64,000 nucleotides of DNA from Prorocentrum cordatum (GCA_963575745.1 CAUYUJ010005780.1:60001-124000); one strand, 5' to 3'. Counted from the first letter of the stretch, positions 25,380-36,709 are shown. Numbers and translations: made by a program. The notes: generated from the letters alone by a model not told the origin.

Positions 25380-26251
25380 GGTGAGGGGAGGCCACGGTGA
25401 TACCGCACCACACTCAAGATCTTGAAATTGATGCCGGCGCGCGGACCCCACACACCAGACCTTGGACTCCCGCTGTTCAGGCTATGCAGCGCAGGCCACT
25501 GGATATGTATTAGCCCTGAGGCACCAGCCACGAGGCACCGACCCCGCGGGGAAGCAGCAACTCCTTTGTTGGCAGCGCTGGCGGACGCGAGCGCGACTGC
25601 AGAGCCGGCGGGACGCGCCGTGCACCAGGCACACCAGAGCGGGCGGAAGAGCGGAAGGAGGCCCAGGCCGCCGAGGGTTGGCGGGGCGCGCGCGGGCGGC
25701 CTCGTGCAGCGAGCACGAGTGTCAAGCCAGGGGTGTGCGGGCAGCGCAGGCTGCCGAAGGACCGACTGCGACACACAGGCAGGAGAGCCCAACATCGAGT
25801 CGATAAGTCGGATCGGCGATCGGAATGAATCAGATCGACGGAAATCGGGAGCCAAATCGGGAGAAATCGAATCGGCGGAAATCGGCAGGCTAGTAAGGCC
25901 TCCATCGAAACGCTGGCATCCAAATCGGCATCCGAAATCGAATCGAACCGCAACCGGAATCGGTCGGCACCGAACCGAATCGAGTCGGGGGAGTCGAGGG
26001 ACCGACTGCGACACACAGGCCACCACGGGGCACCAAACGCGGGGCACAAACCAGTGGGCACCGCCCGCCAGGCAGACGACGCGCGGACGCCCGACTGCGA
26101 CGCGCCAGGGCCGCGGGTCTTGCGCGAGATGGCACAGCGGCCTTACGCGTTGGCCTACGCGGGCCACCAGCGCGGCGCACTGCGCGGCCTCACGCGGGGA
26201 GCTCACGCGCCAATGCCCAGGCAATCGACCCCCGTTTTCTTCCGTCGCTCA
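25380..26251. other. No confident gene
   Basis: Frames of 96-446 codons are open on both strands, but they are Arg/Gly/Ala-rich, overlap one another and partly read through the adjacent array. A local repeat, AATCGGNATCCGAAATCGAA, occurs at 25800-25990. The sentence-like phrase GGGACCGACTGCGACACACAGGC is present twice, near 25758 and 26000. Confidence 0.4.
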
Positions 26252-26310
26252 TCTGTGGGCACCGTCTAACCGATCCCTATCCCCACTAGCGTGGCCTGGG
26301 TCCCACTGGC
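26252..26310 (+). repeat. Dispersed repeat A, copy 2, left part
   Basis: GTGGGCACCGTCTAACCGAT and CCCTATCCCCACTAGC match 4319-4360. The right part of the repeat does not follow here but resumes at about 27165. Confidence 0.6.
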
Positions 26311-26329
26311 CGATTCCCCCCCAACATCT

Positions 26330-26850
26330 GACTCAATCGATCTCACTATCGATCTCACTCAACAAGACACCACGGGACACCACGGGACACCGCAGGACAC
26401 CTCTCGATCTCACTATCGGTCTCACAATCGATCTCACTATCGATCTCACTCAACGGGACACCTCGGGACACCACATCGATCTCACTATCGATCTCACGAT
26501 CGATCTCACTATCGATCTCACTCAACAAGACACCACGGGACACCTCGGGACACCCGTCGATCTCACTATCGATCTCACTCAGCGGGACACCACGGGACAC
26601 CACGATCTCAGTATCGATCTCACTATCGATCTCACTCAACGGAACACCGCGGGACATTATTACGGGACACCTGTCGATCTCACTATCGATCTCACTCAAC
26701 GGGACACCACGGGACACCACGGGACACCTCGGGGCACCTTATCGATCTCAACATCGACCTAACTATCGATCTCACGATCGATCTCACTCAACGGGACACC
26801 ACGGGACACCAGCGGGACACCGCGCGGCACCGGCCGCCGGAAGAGAAACA
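26330..26850 (+). repeat. Nested ATCGATCTCACT / GGGACACCAC array
   Basis: Two short repeats are interleaved. Runs of the 12-mer CGATCTCACTAT are joined by CTCAACGGGACACCACGGGACACC. The 10-mer GGGACACCAC continues into 26900 with CAGCGGGACACCGGCGGGAC. Open frames through it give repeated SHYRSHNRSH or EIDSEIDR peptides and are artefacts. Confidence 0.9.
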
Positions 26851-27164
26851 TTTGGTCCGGCCGCGGCCCAGCCACAGGAGGATTTCGGGACACCAGCGGG
26901 ACACCGGCGGGACACCGCGCGGTGCTGGCGGCCGGAGGAGTTACAAATGGTCCGGCCGCGGCCCAGCCACAGGATGATTTCCTCTCGCCGGCCCACGCAG
27001 CTTCGCCTCGCCCGCACGCACGCACGGCACGCACGACACGGACCCGAAACCGAAATTGATTTCCCGGTAGGGGGGGTCTCCGTTTCAAGTCGGACTCAAT
27101 CACCCAACCTCTGATACTTATCTACATATGGTTTCGAGGGGCCTATCCTCGACTGGGGTGGTGG

Positions 27165-27235
27165 GATGGTGGGGCTGAGGTACCATGGCCCGGTGGGGAT
27201 GGGGATAGGTTGGACCATCCTGAATCTGACACCAG
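27165..27235 (+). repeat. Dispersed repeat A, copy 2, right part
   Basis: TGGTGGGGCTGAGGTACCAT followed by GGGGATGGGGATAGG matches 4441-4480. Together with 26252-26310 this suggests one repeat copy split by about 850 bp that includes the nested array. Confidence 0.6.
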
Positions 27236-27239
27236 CGCG

Positions 27240-28820
27240 CGCAGAGCCGACCGTGGCAGACGAGGTCAGCTCGTTAGAACACAGATGTTATGGGAAAGGC
27301 TGCAACAGGCCTGGAACAACCAAATCCAACTGGGAGCGAATCCTGCCCCCTGGGGCGCTCCCCGGGCCCAGTCTTTCATCCTGATTCGTTTCTTCACGCT
27401 CTTGGGACATGGGGAGGATTTTGTGAGTCCGAGATCAGCAATCAAAAACTCGAAGACAACGCTCCTCCCAGACGCCTCGCCTTCATGCCACAGCAACTGT
27501 GCTTCCTGGGTGCCCCAGCCAGTAGCATCCACCCATGGAGACAGGGCGCCTCGCCTCCAGCCTGGCGCTGCTGCGGAGCCCGGGCGGGGGCCCGCTCCTC
27601 AGCGGCTGGGGCGGAAGCATGCGGGGCAGTCGGGCGCACAGGCTGAGCCGAGGATCGAACGCCTACGTATACTCCAGATTCTTCCATGGACACACCCTGC
27701 GCCACTCCGCCTGGCGGCCCTCCTGGCCCCCCCACGCCCAGCGAACCCGTCCCCGCAAGCGATCCACCTCCCAAAGGCCCCTCGAAGGACTGCCCATTCC
27801 TACATCCCCACGCGACCCCCCGCCAACCATGCTTATTGAACAACTCGGAATGAACTTGCGGCCCAGGTCGCCAGCTCCAGAAGGCCAACGGGGCGCGCGA
27901 TCCTCTGCGAGAGGTTCGCGTCAGATCCGATGTTTTCGCGAATGCCGTGGAATCGCGCGAGCGTGATAGTACACTGGGAGGTCTGAAAACTCGCCCGAAC
28001 GCCTGTCCAATACACATGCAAACTGGATGTGTTTTTTTGTCGCCGCCCAGAATCTCTCCGGAATGGTATTGGGAGCCACCGAAGGGGCCGCGTGATTTCC
28101 AGCGCTTTCATCTCCCGAGAAAGTCGCCAGAAACACTCAGACGCAGCCTTACGCTGGGACATGCACCCATATGTGCTGCATTAACAACGAAGAGAGACGG
28201 ATTGACGCCTGAGCCACGCACGAGGCACCCTGCACGCTACCCTGTAGCGGAGCATAACATAACATCTAGCATCTTGCATGTATTATGAATCCGCCGCCGT
28301 GCTTTCAGCGCGTAGAGGAAGAGGCTCGTACGCGTGTGGGTGTGAAACAGATGATGGTATCATCGTAAGCGCGAGCCGCCGATCTGCCAGAATTCTTGGG
28401 CGCTCTTGGGCGAACTCGGCGTGCGTTTCTTGCGTGGGTTTCCGGGAAGCTCAGCCCGCCCAAACCGACTCCAATATCCTCCTGGGGCGCACCATGATAC
28501 GCTGAGAAAAGATTACGATCCCTCGGTGGCCCCGAGGGGCCGTCATGGGGCTCTCTTGGGGACCTGATGGGCCGTCTTGCGGGCCGTCGGGGCAAACCCA
28601 GGAGAGCCATCTCACTGAAACCACATATGTTCGTTCAACATGATGTCAACACACTCTGCTTGTTAGTCTTCTGGGCGTCCTCGCCTGCCCAAAACGCCCC
28701 CAATACTTGCCCAACTCCGATCCACCCACGACCCATTCCGCGACCCACCTGCGACACATTCCGAGCCCCGCCCCGCCTCTCACCCACATTCTACATTACA
28801 ATCGACAACATAATAACATA
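27240..28820. other. No confident gene
   Basis: The minus frame at 27833-28162 begins MSQRKAASECFWRLSREMKA and looks more protein-like than its surroundings, but no family is recognised. Other frames are shadows of GC-rich sequence. Confidence 0.35.
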
Positions 28821-28834
28821 TTTCGCGCCTGCGG

Positions 28835-28990
28835 CGGGCTGCATTGCATTGGTTTGGGACAACGCAACCACCGCGTGACCACCCGCGGCTCGCTTGCGAA
28901 CCACGGGCGACCCACACATGTTCATTCGACACCATGATTAAAATGGCGCATGCGGGGGCTGCGTTGCATTGGTTTGGGACCACACTCGCG
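28835..28990 (+). repeat. 27-bp direct repeat about 115 bp apart
   Basis: GGGCTGCATTGCATTGGTTT-GGGACAAC (near 28847) and GGGCTGCGTTGCATTGGTTT-GGGACCAC (near 28962) differ at two positions. CACATATGTTCGTTCAACAT near 28625 also recurs imperfectly near 28914. Confidence 0.65.
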
Positions 28991-29689
28991 CGCACAATCC
29001 ACCTCACGTTGAATAATCAAATCCTCTTCATTATTTCCCCCTCCTTTATCCTTATTCCTTCCCTTCCCTTCCTCTCCAAACATCCCCCGTCCTCTTCCGC
29101 TTCGGGTCCCAAGACCTCAGCCCGGCTCCCCAAGGCAATCATTATACGGGTGGTCCTGGGGTCTCTTGGACTGTAGCAGGGCCCTTGAAGGACCACTGGG
29201 AGGGGCACTGGCCGACCCAACTCAATCGATAGGCGGAAGACTACATTTGAACTCCTGGAGTCCGTGTATCTCTGCCTGTGCGCCTCGACAGCCGATCCTT
29301 CCTGTCAGAATCAGGTTTGGGAGCACTATTGGAGAGACCTTGAACAATTCAACTGTTTGCTTCGTTCGCCATAGTTCGCCCTCCGCCCATACTCCCGGGG
29401 GCGTCCCAAATGCTGCCGACGACGGTGAGGCCTCTGTCCGGGGAGGGGGGCTCAAACATTCCGCTCCCGAAGGGGGCTGGCTGGTTGAACCGAACATCCA
29501 GAAAGAAGCGTGGGCGGCAGAGTGCACGATTGACAACTCTTCGTAGACATGTAAAGTACACCCGCTCGGCTGTGAAGCAGAAAAACGGTGCGCGTCAGAC
29601 TGTGAAATAAAACGCAAGAGAGCAGGAGGGGAAAAGGGCGAAGGACGAGGAGGAGCGGGCAAAGTGGAGCTACAACATACAAGGCAAAT
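28990..29689. other. Probable LINE-2 3' flank; no gene
   Basis: The minus frame stays open but shows no domain. A segment near 29480-29545 is shared with 17560-17665. Confidence 0.4.
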
Positions 29690-29890
29690 CATACACCGAA
29701 GTCGCCCCTGTTGTCGCGGGCGCCCCCGTTTCCGACGGTTTGCCCAGTTTTTGGGAATGCTGTTCGCATCGCACAATCTGTCTTTGGTCAAGGATGGGTC
29801 TGGGGAGAGGGCGATTCGACTGTACAGAGCTATCAGGCGTTCCTTCAGAAACTCAAATAACGGCGTCGACGACGCTCGCTGCAACATGTC
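29690..29890 (-). pseudogene. LINE-2 C-terminal tail
   Basis: The frame reads FEFLKERLIALYSRIALSPD and then IPKNWANRRKRGRPRQQ. A basic GRPR segment with preceding Trp is usual at the end of this LINE type. A related scrap lies on the plus strand at 17227-17330. Confidence 0.6.
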
Positions 29891-30039
29891 GCTGGTGCGA
29901 ACAAGGGAAACAAAAGAGTGGGAAATACCAAATCACCGCCGCAAGCATGTGCAGTGGAAACTGTCCAATCTCGAACTGTCTGCTCCTAACAGCCATACGT
30001 CACCCAAGGAGTACATGAGCTTGCTGAGCACGCGGTTGT

Positions 30040-31060
30040 AATATATGATGTATCTACGTTGCTTTCCAATTTACGCGTGCGCCCTGATCCGGTCCAACAC
30101 CTTGAAATTTTCAGCCGCTTCCCCCAATCGCCTGGTCACATCGGTCGTCGCCTTCCCGTCGCACGTGATAAGCCCGCCAAAAAGAACGGCTTCGCGGACT
30201 GACTAGATCGGCTCGCCAATCGGCCTGGAGGTCCTGCTGTCTGTTGAAGTATTCATTTGACTTGCTTCATCCCAGATTAACTCCAGTCCGTATTTCTCCG
30301 ACTCGGCAACGGTTGCCGCCAAGAGGCCGCTCAGATTTTCAGCGCGTCGTGAAACAAAAAAACAACGTGCAATCAACGTGGAATCTATCGCGCGTCACTA
30401 TACATGCTGGCTCTGTCTGGATATCAGCAGTGCGAGCAACGTCATGCAGCATCGCACTTTGAACGATGCTAAGCAAGTAAAGCGACAAGGGGCAAGCCTG
30501 CGCAATCCCAACGTGTTGTATTACTTCAGATGACGTGCCTGCGTGGTCCAAGACGGTGAAATGTCTTAGTGTGTATCTGGGCCGCAGAAGTTGAACCATG
30601 CAGGGAGGAACACCGAAGTGGAGGAGTGCGCCACACACGCAATCTGGCTTAATCCTGTCAAATGCCTTGGCCCAGTCAGGCATGAGTAGAGGAACCCCCC
30701 CGTCGTTCTCCAAGTGCGCCGCATCGATAATACGCATCGATAAACACATCGATAATACGCCGCATCGATAATACGCCGCACAGTCGCGCCGCTGATTCCT
30801 TCCCCAGGTCTGAACCAGTACTGCGATTGTCCCAATCGATGCTCTGCTCAGCCCTGATCGATGCATCGGTGTAGACGTGCAGCTAAGATTGTGCATCCAA
30901 CCGGTAAGAATGAGATGGGCCTGTAGTTTGCTGGTGGAGCCGCACTTCCTTCTTCTGAGCAGGAGCACGACATTCGAACGTTTCCCAAATAACGGAATGT
31001 ACTCTTGCCCATCGCAATTTCGAACCACGCCCAGGAAGATGCCGCAGACAAACAAAAACT
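30040..31060 (-). pseudogene. LINE-2 reverse transcriptase (frameshifted, VDD changed to VDC)
   Basis: RT motifs are spread over frames: ANYRPISFLPVG at 30896-30931, motif A PDWAKAFDRI with the Asp codon at 30675-30677, motif B GIAQACPLSLYLL near 30460-30510, and motif C HVDCTLFF at 30369-30377. Motif C should read VDD, so the second catalytic Asp is lost. Downstream of it, AENLSGLLAATVAESEKYGL and FGGLITCDGKATTDVTRRLG are typical post-catalytic RT sequence. A small GCATCGATAATACGC tandem repeat (about 30720-30785) has expanded inside the finger region. Confidence 0.85.
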
Positions 31061-31209
31061 GAACCCAAGACTTTCCCAAACTATGGCGGGATATCGACGG
31101 GGCCAGATGCCCTCCCTGCCTTGAGCTGTCGCAGTACTGCCCGCAGGTCACTGTTGGTGGAAGGAGACGTGTCGACAAGAAGCGCATAACCCAAGAGTGT
31201 ATTATGTTT

Positions 31210-32290
31210 TCAGCGGGTGTCCCGACATTTGTACTCCCCAATGCTCGTTCTCGAAAAGTCCGCTATTACATCTGCTCGTTCTTTCGTGTCGGCTGGATGG
31301 CTATCGGGGCGCTGTATAGTGGCATGCTGTGTTTTCTTTGGCTTTCGCAAGTGTTGATCAACATTCCAAGTGCCATTCGTAATGATATTGTGTAGCCGTG
31401 CTGCTCGGTTGTTCTTGCCAGGTTTTCGGATCAATTGGTGAAGCCGTCTTTCATTATCGTGATCTCCAGCTCGCCGATAAATGTTACGTTCGGCAGCCAA
31501 GTCGAACTTGCCCCGACACGTCCACGGGCGTCTCACCGAGGATCTCGATGCCGGCAAGACGGCTGCAGCTTCAGCAAAAGCATGTTGTAGATCGGCTGCT
31601 GCGGTGCCCAAATTATCTGCGGCCTTCGATTGTAGCATCGCGTTGGCGAGTGCGCTCGGGAAGCTGAACTGTGTGTTTCCATGTCGCCCAAAACTTGTGT
31701 ATCCACTCGCTGTTTCGATTGATGGCGTTGCGTCTCGAACTCGATGAGTACGTCCGCAATCAGAAAGAACTGTCGACAATTTAATGCGTCGGTGTCAGTC
31801 ATTGTCTGATGGCAGAATACATGATCAACATGTGAAATCGTCGACGTCGTAAACTTATTGCCCATTTGGTTGGCTTCCGGGTTCCAGCGCGCGAGTTTCG
31901 TCGATTCGGGGCGGTGGAAGACTGCGCTCGCGATGGCGAGGTCGTAAGCCACGCGAACTTCCAAAAGCGAGTGCCAGTTAGATAGCTGCGCATTGGCATT
32001 CCCATTGTGTCGTTCATCGTGATTGGGATCCCCATGGAGGTTTTCGAACACATGAGGCCCGATCAGATCCTCCTCTCCTGGTCCTCGCCGCAGCAGTCGC
32101 GCATTGAAGTCCCCGAAGGCCGTGGCCGAACTGTGCGCGGTCGTAGCCCGAATGAGGTCCTGTAGTTCGTAGTGGAAGGCCTGGCGCTTCTCGTGACCCA
32201 AGCCGCTCTGAGGAGCATATGCGGTGATCAATGTCAGCACCCCACCTTTAACCTTTATTCTCTTGCACAGGGTGTCTAGGGCTCCGACCA
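31210..32290 (-). pseudogene. LINE-2 endonuclease domain and linker
   Basis: The frame contains LTLITAYAPQSG, the GDFN box at 32106-32117 (AFGDFNARL) and a SHVDHVF box at about 31820-31838. These correspond to the AYAP, GDxN and S-x-x-D-H/Y motifs of APE-like LINE endonucleases that nick target DNA. The most N-terminal catalytic motifs are absent because the copy is truncated by satellite DNA. The upstream part of the open frame (poly-Asp) is only the CAT microsatellite. A basic linker follows (KKTQHATIQRPDSHPADTKERADVIADF), leading to RT. Confidence 0.8.
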
Positions 32291-32317
32291 CTTTATTTCG
32301 GCACCGCACCCCACCCC

Positions 32318-32455
32318 CCCCTTCATCATCATCATCATCATCATCATCACCACCATCATCATCATCATCATCATCACCATCATCCTCACCATCATCACCA
32401 TCATAATCACCGTCATCATCATCATCCACATCATCATCATCATGCGCCCCCTCCG
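32318..32455. repeat. (CAT)n microsatellite
   Basis: About 130 bp of CAT/CAC triplets separate the LINE-2 end from the 106-bp satellite. It causes the false poly-Asp, poly-Met and poly-Ser frames here. Confidence 0.95.
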
Positions 32456-32459
32456 TCTC

Positions 32460-33400
32460 AGCGCCCTCCCGCGGCTCCAGCGCCCGCCCAGTGCCCCCTC
32501 CGCCCCGATCACTTTATTTCGGCACCGCCCCCCCCCCCGCTCCGCCCCCTCCCCCGCGCCGTCTCAGCGCCCCCCCGCGGCTCCAGCGCCCGCCCAGTGC
32601 CCCCTCCGCCTCGACCACTTTATTTCGGCACCGCACCCCCCCCCCGCTCCGCCCCCTCCCCCGCGCCGTCTCAGCGCCCCCCCGCGGCTCCAGCGCCCGC
32701 CCAGTGCCCCCTCCGCCCGACCACTTTATTTCGGCACCGCACCCCCCCCCGCTCCGCCCCCTCCCCCGCGCCGTCTATTTCGGCACCGCACCCCCCCTCC
32801 CCGCCCGCCGCGCGCAGCGCCCCCGCGCGGCTCCAGCGCCCGCCCAGTGCCCCCTCCGCCCCGACCACTTTATTTCGGCACCGCACCCTCCCACCGCTCC
32901 GCCCCCTCCCCCGCGCCGTCTCAGCGCCCCTGCGCGGCTCCAGCGCCCGCCCAGTGCCCCCTCCGCCCCGACCACTTTATTTCGGCACCGTTCCGCCCCC
33001 TCCCCCGCGCCGTCTCAGCGCCCCCGCGGCTCCAGCGCCCGCCCAGCGCCCCCTCCGCCCGACCATTTTATTTCGGCACCGCACCCCCCCCCGCTCCGCC
33101 GCCTCCCCCGCACCGTCTGAGCGCTCCCCCGCGGCTCGAGCGCCCGCCCAGTGCCCCCTCCGCCCCGACAGCCCCCCCCCATCTTCCGCCCCCTCCCCCA
33201 CACGTCTCAGCGCCCCCCACGGCTCCAGCGCTCGCCCAGCGCCCCCTCCGCCCCGCCCACTTTATTTCGGCACCGCAGCCCCTCCCTGCTCCTCCTTGGA
33301 CCCTGGAGGCCTCCCCGCGGCTCGAGCACCCGCCCAGTGCCCCCTCCGCCCCGACGACCCCCCCCCATCCTCCGCCCCCTCCCCCACACGTCTCAGCGCC
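32460..33400 (+). repeat. 106-bp satellite array
   Basis: About eight to nine units. Each contains CGACCACTTTATTTCGGCAC, CGCACCCCCCCCCGCTCCGC, CCCGCGCCGTCTCAGCGCCC and CGGCTCCAGCGCCCGCCCAG. The CTTTATTTCGG landmark falls near 32512, 32618, 32724, 32868, 32974, 33066 and 33260, giving a 106-bp period with one inserted part-unit and decay at the right end. The same landmark is present once more at 32291, at the 5' end of LINE-2. Long Pro/Ala/Ser frames here are artefacts. Confidence 0.92.
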
Positions 33401-34166
33401 AAGCGTTCGCAACACAAGGCCGCCGCGCACTTTGCACCGCGAGCCCCCAGCAGCTGAGTCCGCTCAGTAATTTCTTCTAGCCCTCCTTGGACCCTGGAGG
33501 CCTCCCCTTGGAACCCTCTGTAGGCTTCTCGGGCGTCAGTTGGAGGCTTCCTGGGAACCCGTCAAAAGTCTTTGAAGCCATCTTGCGGGGGGCGGCCCTT
33601 GGAGTCTCCTCGCGCTCGCCCTCTGGAGCCCCTCTTGCGGCCCTGTTGTGTTAACTCCTTGTGCGATGTCTGGCATCCTCTCCCCCCCCTCCTCCTCCAC
33701 ATCCTCCTCCTCGCCCTTCCTTTTTGTGCAAGAGCCATGGCGCACGTGCCACTTGTTCGAAGTGTGGCCAGCCTGTATGAACAGGTCTTGAAGGCGACAG
33801 TGGACTTCAAGATTTTGGGGCTCGCCAGAAAGCCGACGCCTGCACCTGTGCGAGCTTCCACATCCAAGCTGCCAGACGCGAAGTGCAGTACCCCGCTCCG
33901 CCCCGCACAAGAGTGCAGTACCCCGCTCCGTCCGCGCGACATGCCCCCTCCCCGGGGGGTGCGGGGGGGGGGGGGGGGGGGGGGGGGGGAGGCATTTTAT
34001 GAGCCCCTGCCCCAGCCGCGTGGCCGATAGTCGGCCTTTCAATGAGCGCGCGCGATGTTGGGGTTTGGTGCTCCTGTTTAATCGCGGGCTGTGCGTGATG
34101 CAACCAGCGAGGGGCAAGCGCCCCCCCCCAAACAAAATGCAATGTTAGGATTCGTAGGGATCCAAC
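33401..34166. other. No gene seen; G-run
   Basis: Low-copy sequence with a run of about 28 G at 33963-33989 and a doubled GTGCAGTACCCCGCTCCG near 33881 and 33911. No domain was found. Confidence 0.45.
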
Positions 34167-34590
34167 TTTGCTCCCGCCGACGGCGTTGCCGGGCCCTCCA
34201 GGCCCCCGCCGCCCACGACGACGACCCTACGACGGCGATTTGCGGTCGATCCATTCGAATCGACAGGTTGCGGGCTAACTGTGAACTTGGAGTCCGTAGC
34301 CCTCTGCCTTTGTGTGTGCGGCGCGGGAGTCACCGCCCCAACGGCGATGGCTTCTTTTTCATCGTGCGCGTTGGTTCCGCCGCAGCCCCATGAGGCATTT
34401 GCTCCCGCCAACGGAGTTCCCGGGCCCTCCGAGCCCCCGCCGACCCCGACGACGACCTGACGACAGCGACTTGTGGTCGATCCATTCGAATCGACAGGCC
34501 GAGGGTTGCCTGTGAACTCGAAGGCCGTAGCCCTCTGCCTTGCTGCGCGTGGCGCGGGAGTCGCCGTCTTCGCCTACGACGCCACCCCAA
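34167..34590 (+). repeat. 231-bp tandem duplication, two copies
   Basis: TTTGCTCCCGCCGACGGCGT (34167) and TTTGCTCCCGCCAACGGAGT (34398) start two copies. Both continue through CGACGACGACC, GGTCGATCCATTCGAATCGA, CCGTAGCCCTCTGCCTT and GGCGCGGGAGTC. They differ by scattered substitutions, so the duplication is not recent. Confidence 0.88.
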
Positions 34591-34619
34591 ACTACTACAC
34601 AACGATCGCGTCTTTTGAG

Positions 34620-34930
34620 TGCGCGCCTAAAGAAGCCCCAAATGGGCCCCGAGATGACTCCAGGAGGCCGAGAAATTTCCGGGTCGCGCAAAGCCATCTC
34701 CAGGTGACCCGGAGACCTCTCGGGGCCCTCTTGGAGCTATCTTGGGGGGCTCCAAGATGGCTTGGGAGCGCTCAAAGGGGCCCGTGAGGGCCCCGAGAAG
34801 ACTCCAAGAAGGGGCACGAAAAAACTCTGGGTCACCCAGAAAGCTGCCGAGGCTTTCTGGGTGGCCAGGAGACCTCTCGGGGCCCTCTTGGAGCTCCCTT
34901 GGTGGGCTCCAGACGGTGCGCCGCGGATCG
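34620..34930 (+). repeat. Degenerate repeat with 160-bp spaced copies
   Basis: GGAGACCTCTCGGGGCCCTC followed by TTGGAGCT occurs at about 34709 and 34869. The whole stretch belongs to the style of the CCAAGA minisatellites elsewhere in the window. Confidence 0.7.
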
Positions 34931-35559
34931 GCCGGTGCACCGCGGATACGCCGCTGGGGGGAAAGCGACCCGTAGCAGAGTGGGCGCTTTCCCTGGGCCT
35001 CGGTTGCGGCTGGCACGGACCCCGGCGACCCGATCCCGGGGGGGGGCCAAGGTGGGCTGTCCTGGCCGCGTACCCTATGCGCGCGTTATTTCGACAACTC
35101 TCCCCAACGCGATGTTGCATCATATTCGGTGACCGCCTGACGGACGAGCCGACCGGCAGCGCGTGCAGCCCCCCCCCCCCCCCCTGATTCCCATCAGGCA
35201 GGCCCCATTGGCGTGGTCCGCTAGGCGGCCCGCCGAATTTCGGCGCGCCCTCGCGCCCTTCGTGGCCCCGGATGGGAAGGAAACCCGGATTTCACAGCAC
35301 GCGCCCTGGGGGCGGCTGGGGGGGGCGAGCACGAAGTCGAAGAGCGCGAAGAGGGCGACGAGGAGAACGAGAAAGAGGAGGAGGAGGAGGAAGCGGAGGA
35401 GGAGGAGGAGGACCGTCGCGCAGATTGAAGGTTCGACTATTCGACTGAGCAAGGCCAGTGCTGCTGCTGCTGCTGCCGCTGCTCTCTCCCCCTCCCCCCG
35501 CACGGTTGGCCTGGGGCGGGGGCAGCGGCGGCGGCGGCGGCCTCCTCCATCTCCGCCAG
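34931..35559. other. No gene seen; GA-rich tract
   Basis: An AGGAGGAGG tract lies at 35370-35410 and a GCT/GCC triplet run at 35459-35480. Frames through these are low-complexity. Confidence 0.45.
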
Positions 35560-35689
35560 CTCCAACGCATGGCGCTGGAGGTACTGGTGGAGCGGCATCG
35601 GCCGCTCGAAATCTGTTGGCGAATTCCTGCTGCCTTGAGGGCCCCTGCCTTCTAGCAGGAAGACCCGCTGGGCGCGGCCCCCATTCCTC

Positions 35690-36705
35690 GCAGACCGTTC
35701 GGCGCACTTGGGGCTGAGGGGCCGCGCATTCGATTCGGCAAACTTGCCGCGCCGACGACAAGCGACAATGAAGGTCCTCCTCTGTGCTGCTCACCTATGA
35801 ACAAAGAAGTGGCCCTGAGGGTTTGCGCAAATATCAGCGAGAACCCGCGAGAAACCTGGACATGTGCCAGGCCTCTTACTTGTCGCTCGGGCGCGGCAAT
35901 CGATAATACTTCGCAGCTGCCTCCCGCCTATGCTCCCGCGTCTCTCCCAAAAATTTGGACGGGCGGGGGGCCGCGGTGGGAGGGCGGGGGGGCGGGGGGG
36001 GGCGGGGGTGGGTGGGGTCGGCTTCCAAACTTCTTGAACAGAAGCCACTCCAACTGGCGGGGACAGAGACTTCGTCGGCTTCTTGCAAGCCTTCTTTGTC
36101 GAGCTGGGGCCTATGGGCGGCCGTGCTCGGAGGTCGCTAGCCACGCGCAACAGAAATTTACTAAACAACTTGCGCTGGGCGGAATGGTCTGCAACTTCAG
36201 CCTCCGAGAGTCGGTTGAAAGCACGGGCCGCGATGCCTGCAAAAAGATCGGCCCAATGGTTGCCGCTTGCGTCGGCCCGCTCTGGTGAGCCTTCGGGGTG
36301 GGCATTCAAGTCCTGATGAGCCTTAACCGTGGGACACGTGGGATCCGCGCGCCAGCCTATGGCACCTCGGGCTAGAAGACCGATTCCTGCATATCTGTTG
36401 CGACGAGAAAGCCCCGTGGCATAGAAGTCGATTATTATGCCCTGATAGTGGACGGAGATATTTGCAATGTTGTTGTTGTTGTTGTTCTTGGTGTGTGTGT
36501 GTGTGTGTGTGTGTGTTTGTGTGTGTGGGTGTGCATGCGTGCGCGCGCGCGTGCGTGCGTGCGTGCGAGTGTGTTTGTGTGCGTGTGCGGGGGGCAGCAA
36601 GCGCGGCGCAATGCTCTGCAGCAGGATATGGCCGGGGAAGGAGACGGCCAACTTGGCAAGTCAGAACGGCGATCACTTCGCCTTCGGCATTGGTTCTTAC
36701 CACTG
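35690..36705 (-). pseudogene. LINE-5 RNase H domain and terminal Cys motif
   Basis: The N-terminal part (EVIAVLTCQVGRLLP, then PAAEHCAAL with the likely catalytic Glu) is separated from the rest by a TG microsatellite at 36489-36590. The C-terminal part has VKAH (36316-36327) and ASGNHWADL (36247-36264), matching the KxH and GN-x-x-AD motifs of LINE RNase H domains, which remove the RNA template. Past this domain the frame ends in GHFFVHR. The next frame gives VACRRRGKFAESNARPLSPKC, a decayed copy of the CxxCG-x-x-A tail motif also seen intact in LINE-3. Confidence 0.75.
36489..36590. repeat. (TG)n microsatellite inside LINE-5 RNase H
   Basis: About 100 bp of TG with GC-rich variants (GTGCGTGC). 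It interrupts the RNase H reading frame and yields false poly-Thr/His and poly-Cys/Val peptides. Confidence 0.93.
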
Positions 36706-36709
36706 CCCA

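Larger units (their letters stand above)
29690..32290 (-). mobile_element. LINE-2, 5'-truncated EN-RT retrotransposon (dead)
   Basis: This non-LTR element is read on the minus strand in several frames. It holds an APE-type endonuclease part, a linker, RT and the post-RT region ending in a GRPR-type tail. The 5' end lies inside a 106-bp satellite unit at about 32290, so the N-terminal part of the endonuclease is missing. Frame changes at about 31.0, 30.9 and 30.3 kb and altered catalytic residues show it is inactive. The 3' limit is not sharp; the last recognisable motif is at about 29690. Confidence 0.85.

Noticed and set aside
26330-26977. Plus-strand 228- and 446-codon frames with SHYRSH repeats
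   Set aside because: They are translations of the ATCGATCTCACT/GGGACACC array.
32442-33470. Plus-strand 342-codon Pro/Ala/Ser frame
   Set aside because: It is a translation of the 106-bp satellite, and a parallel frame is equally open.
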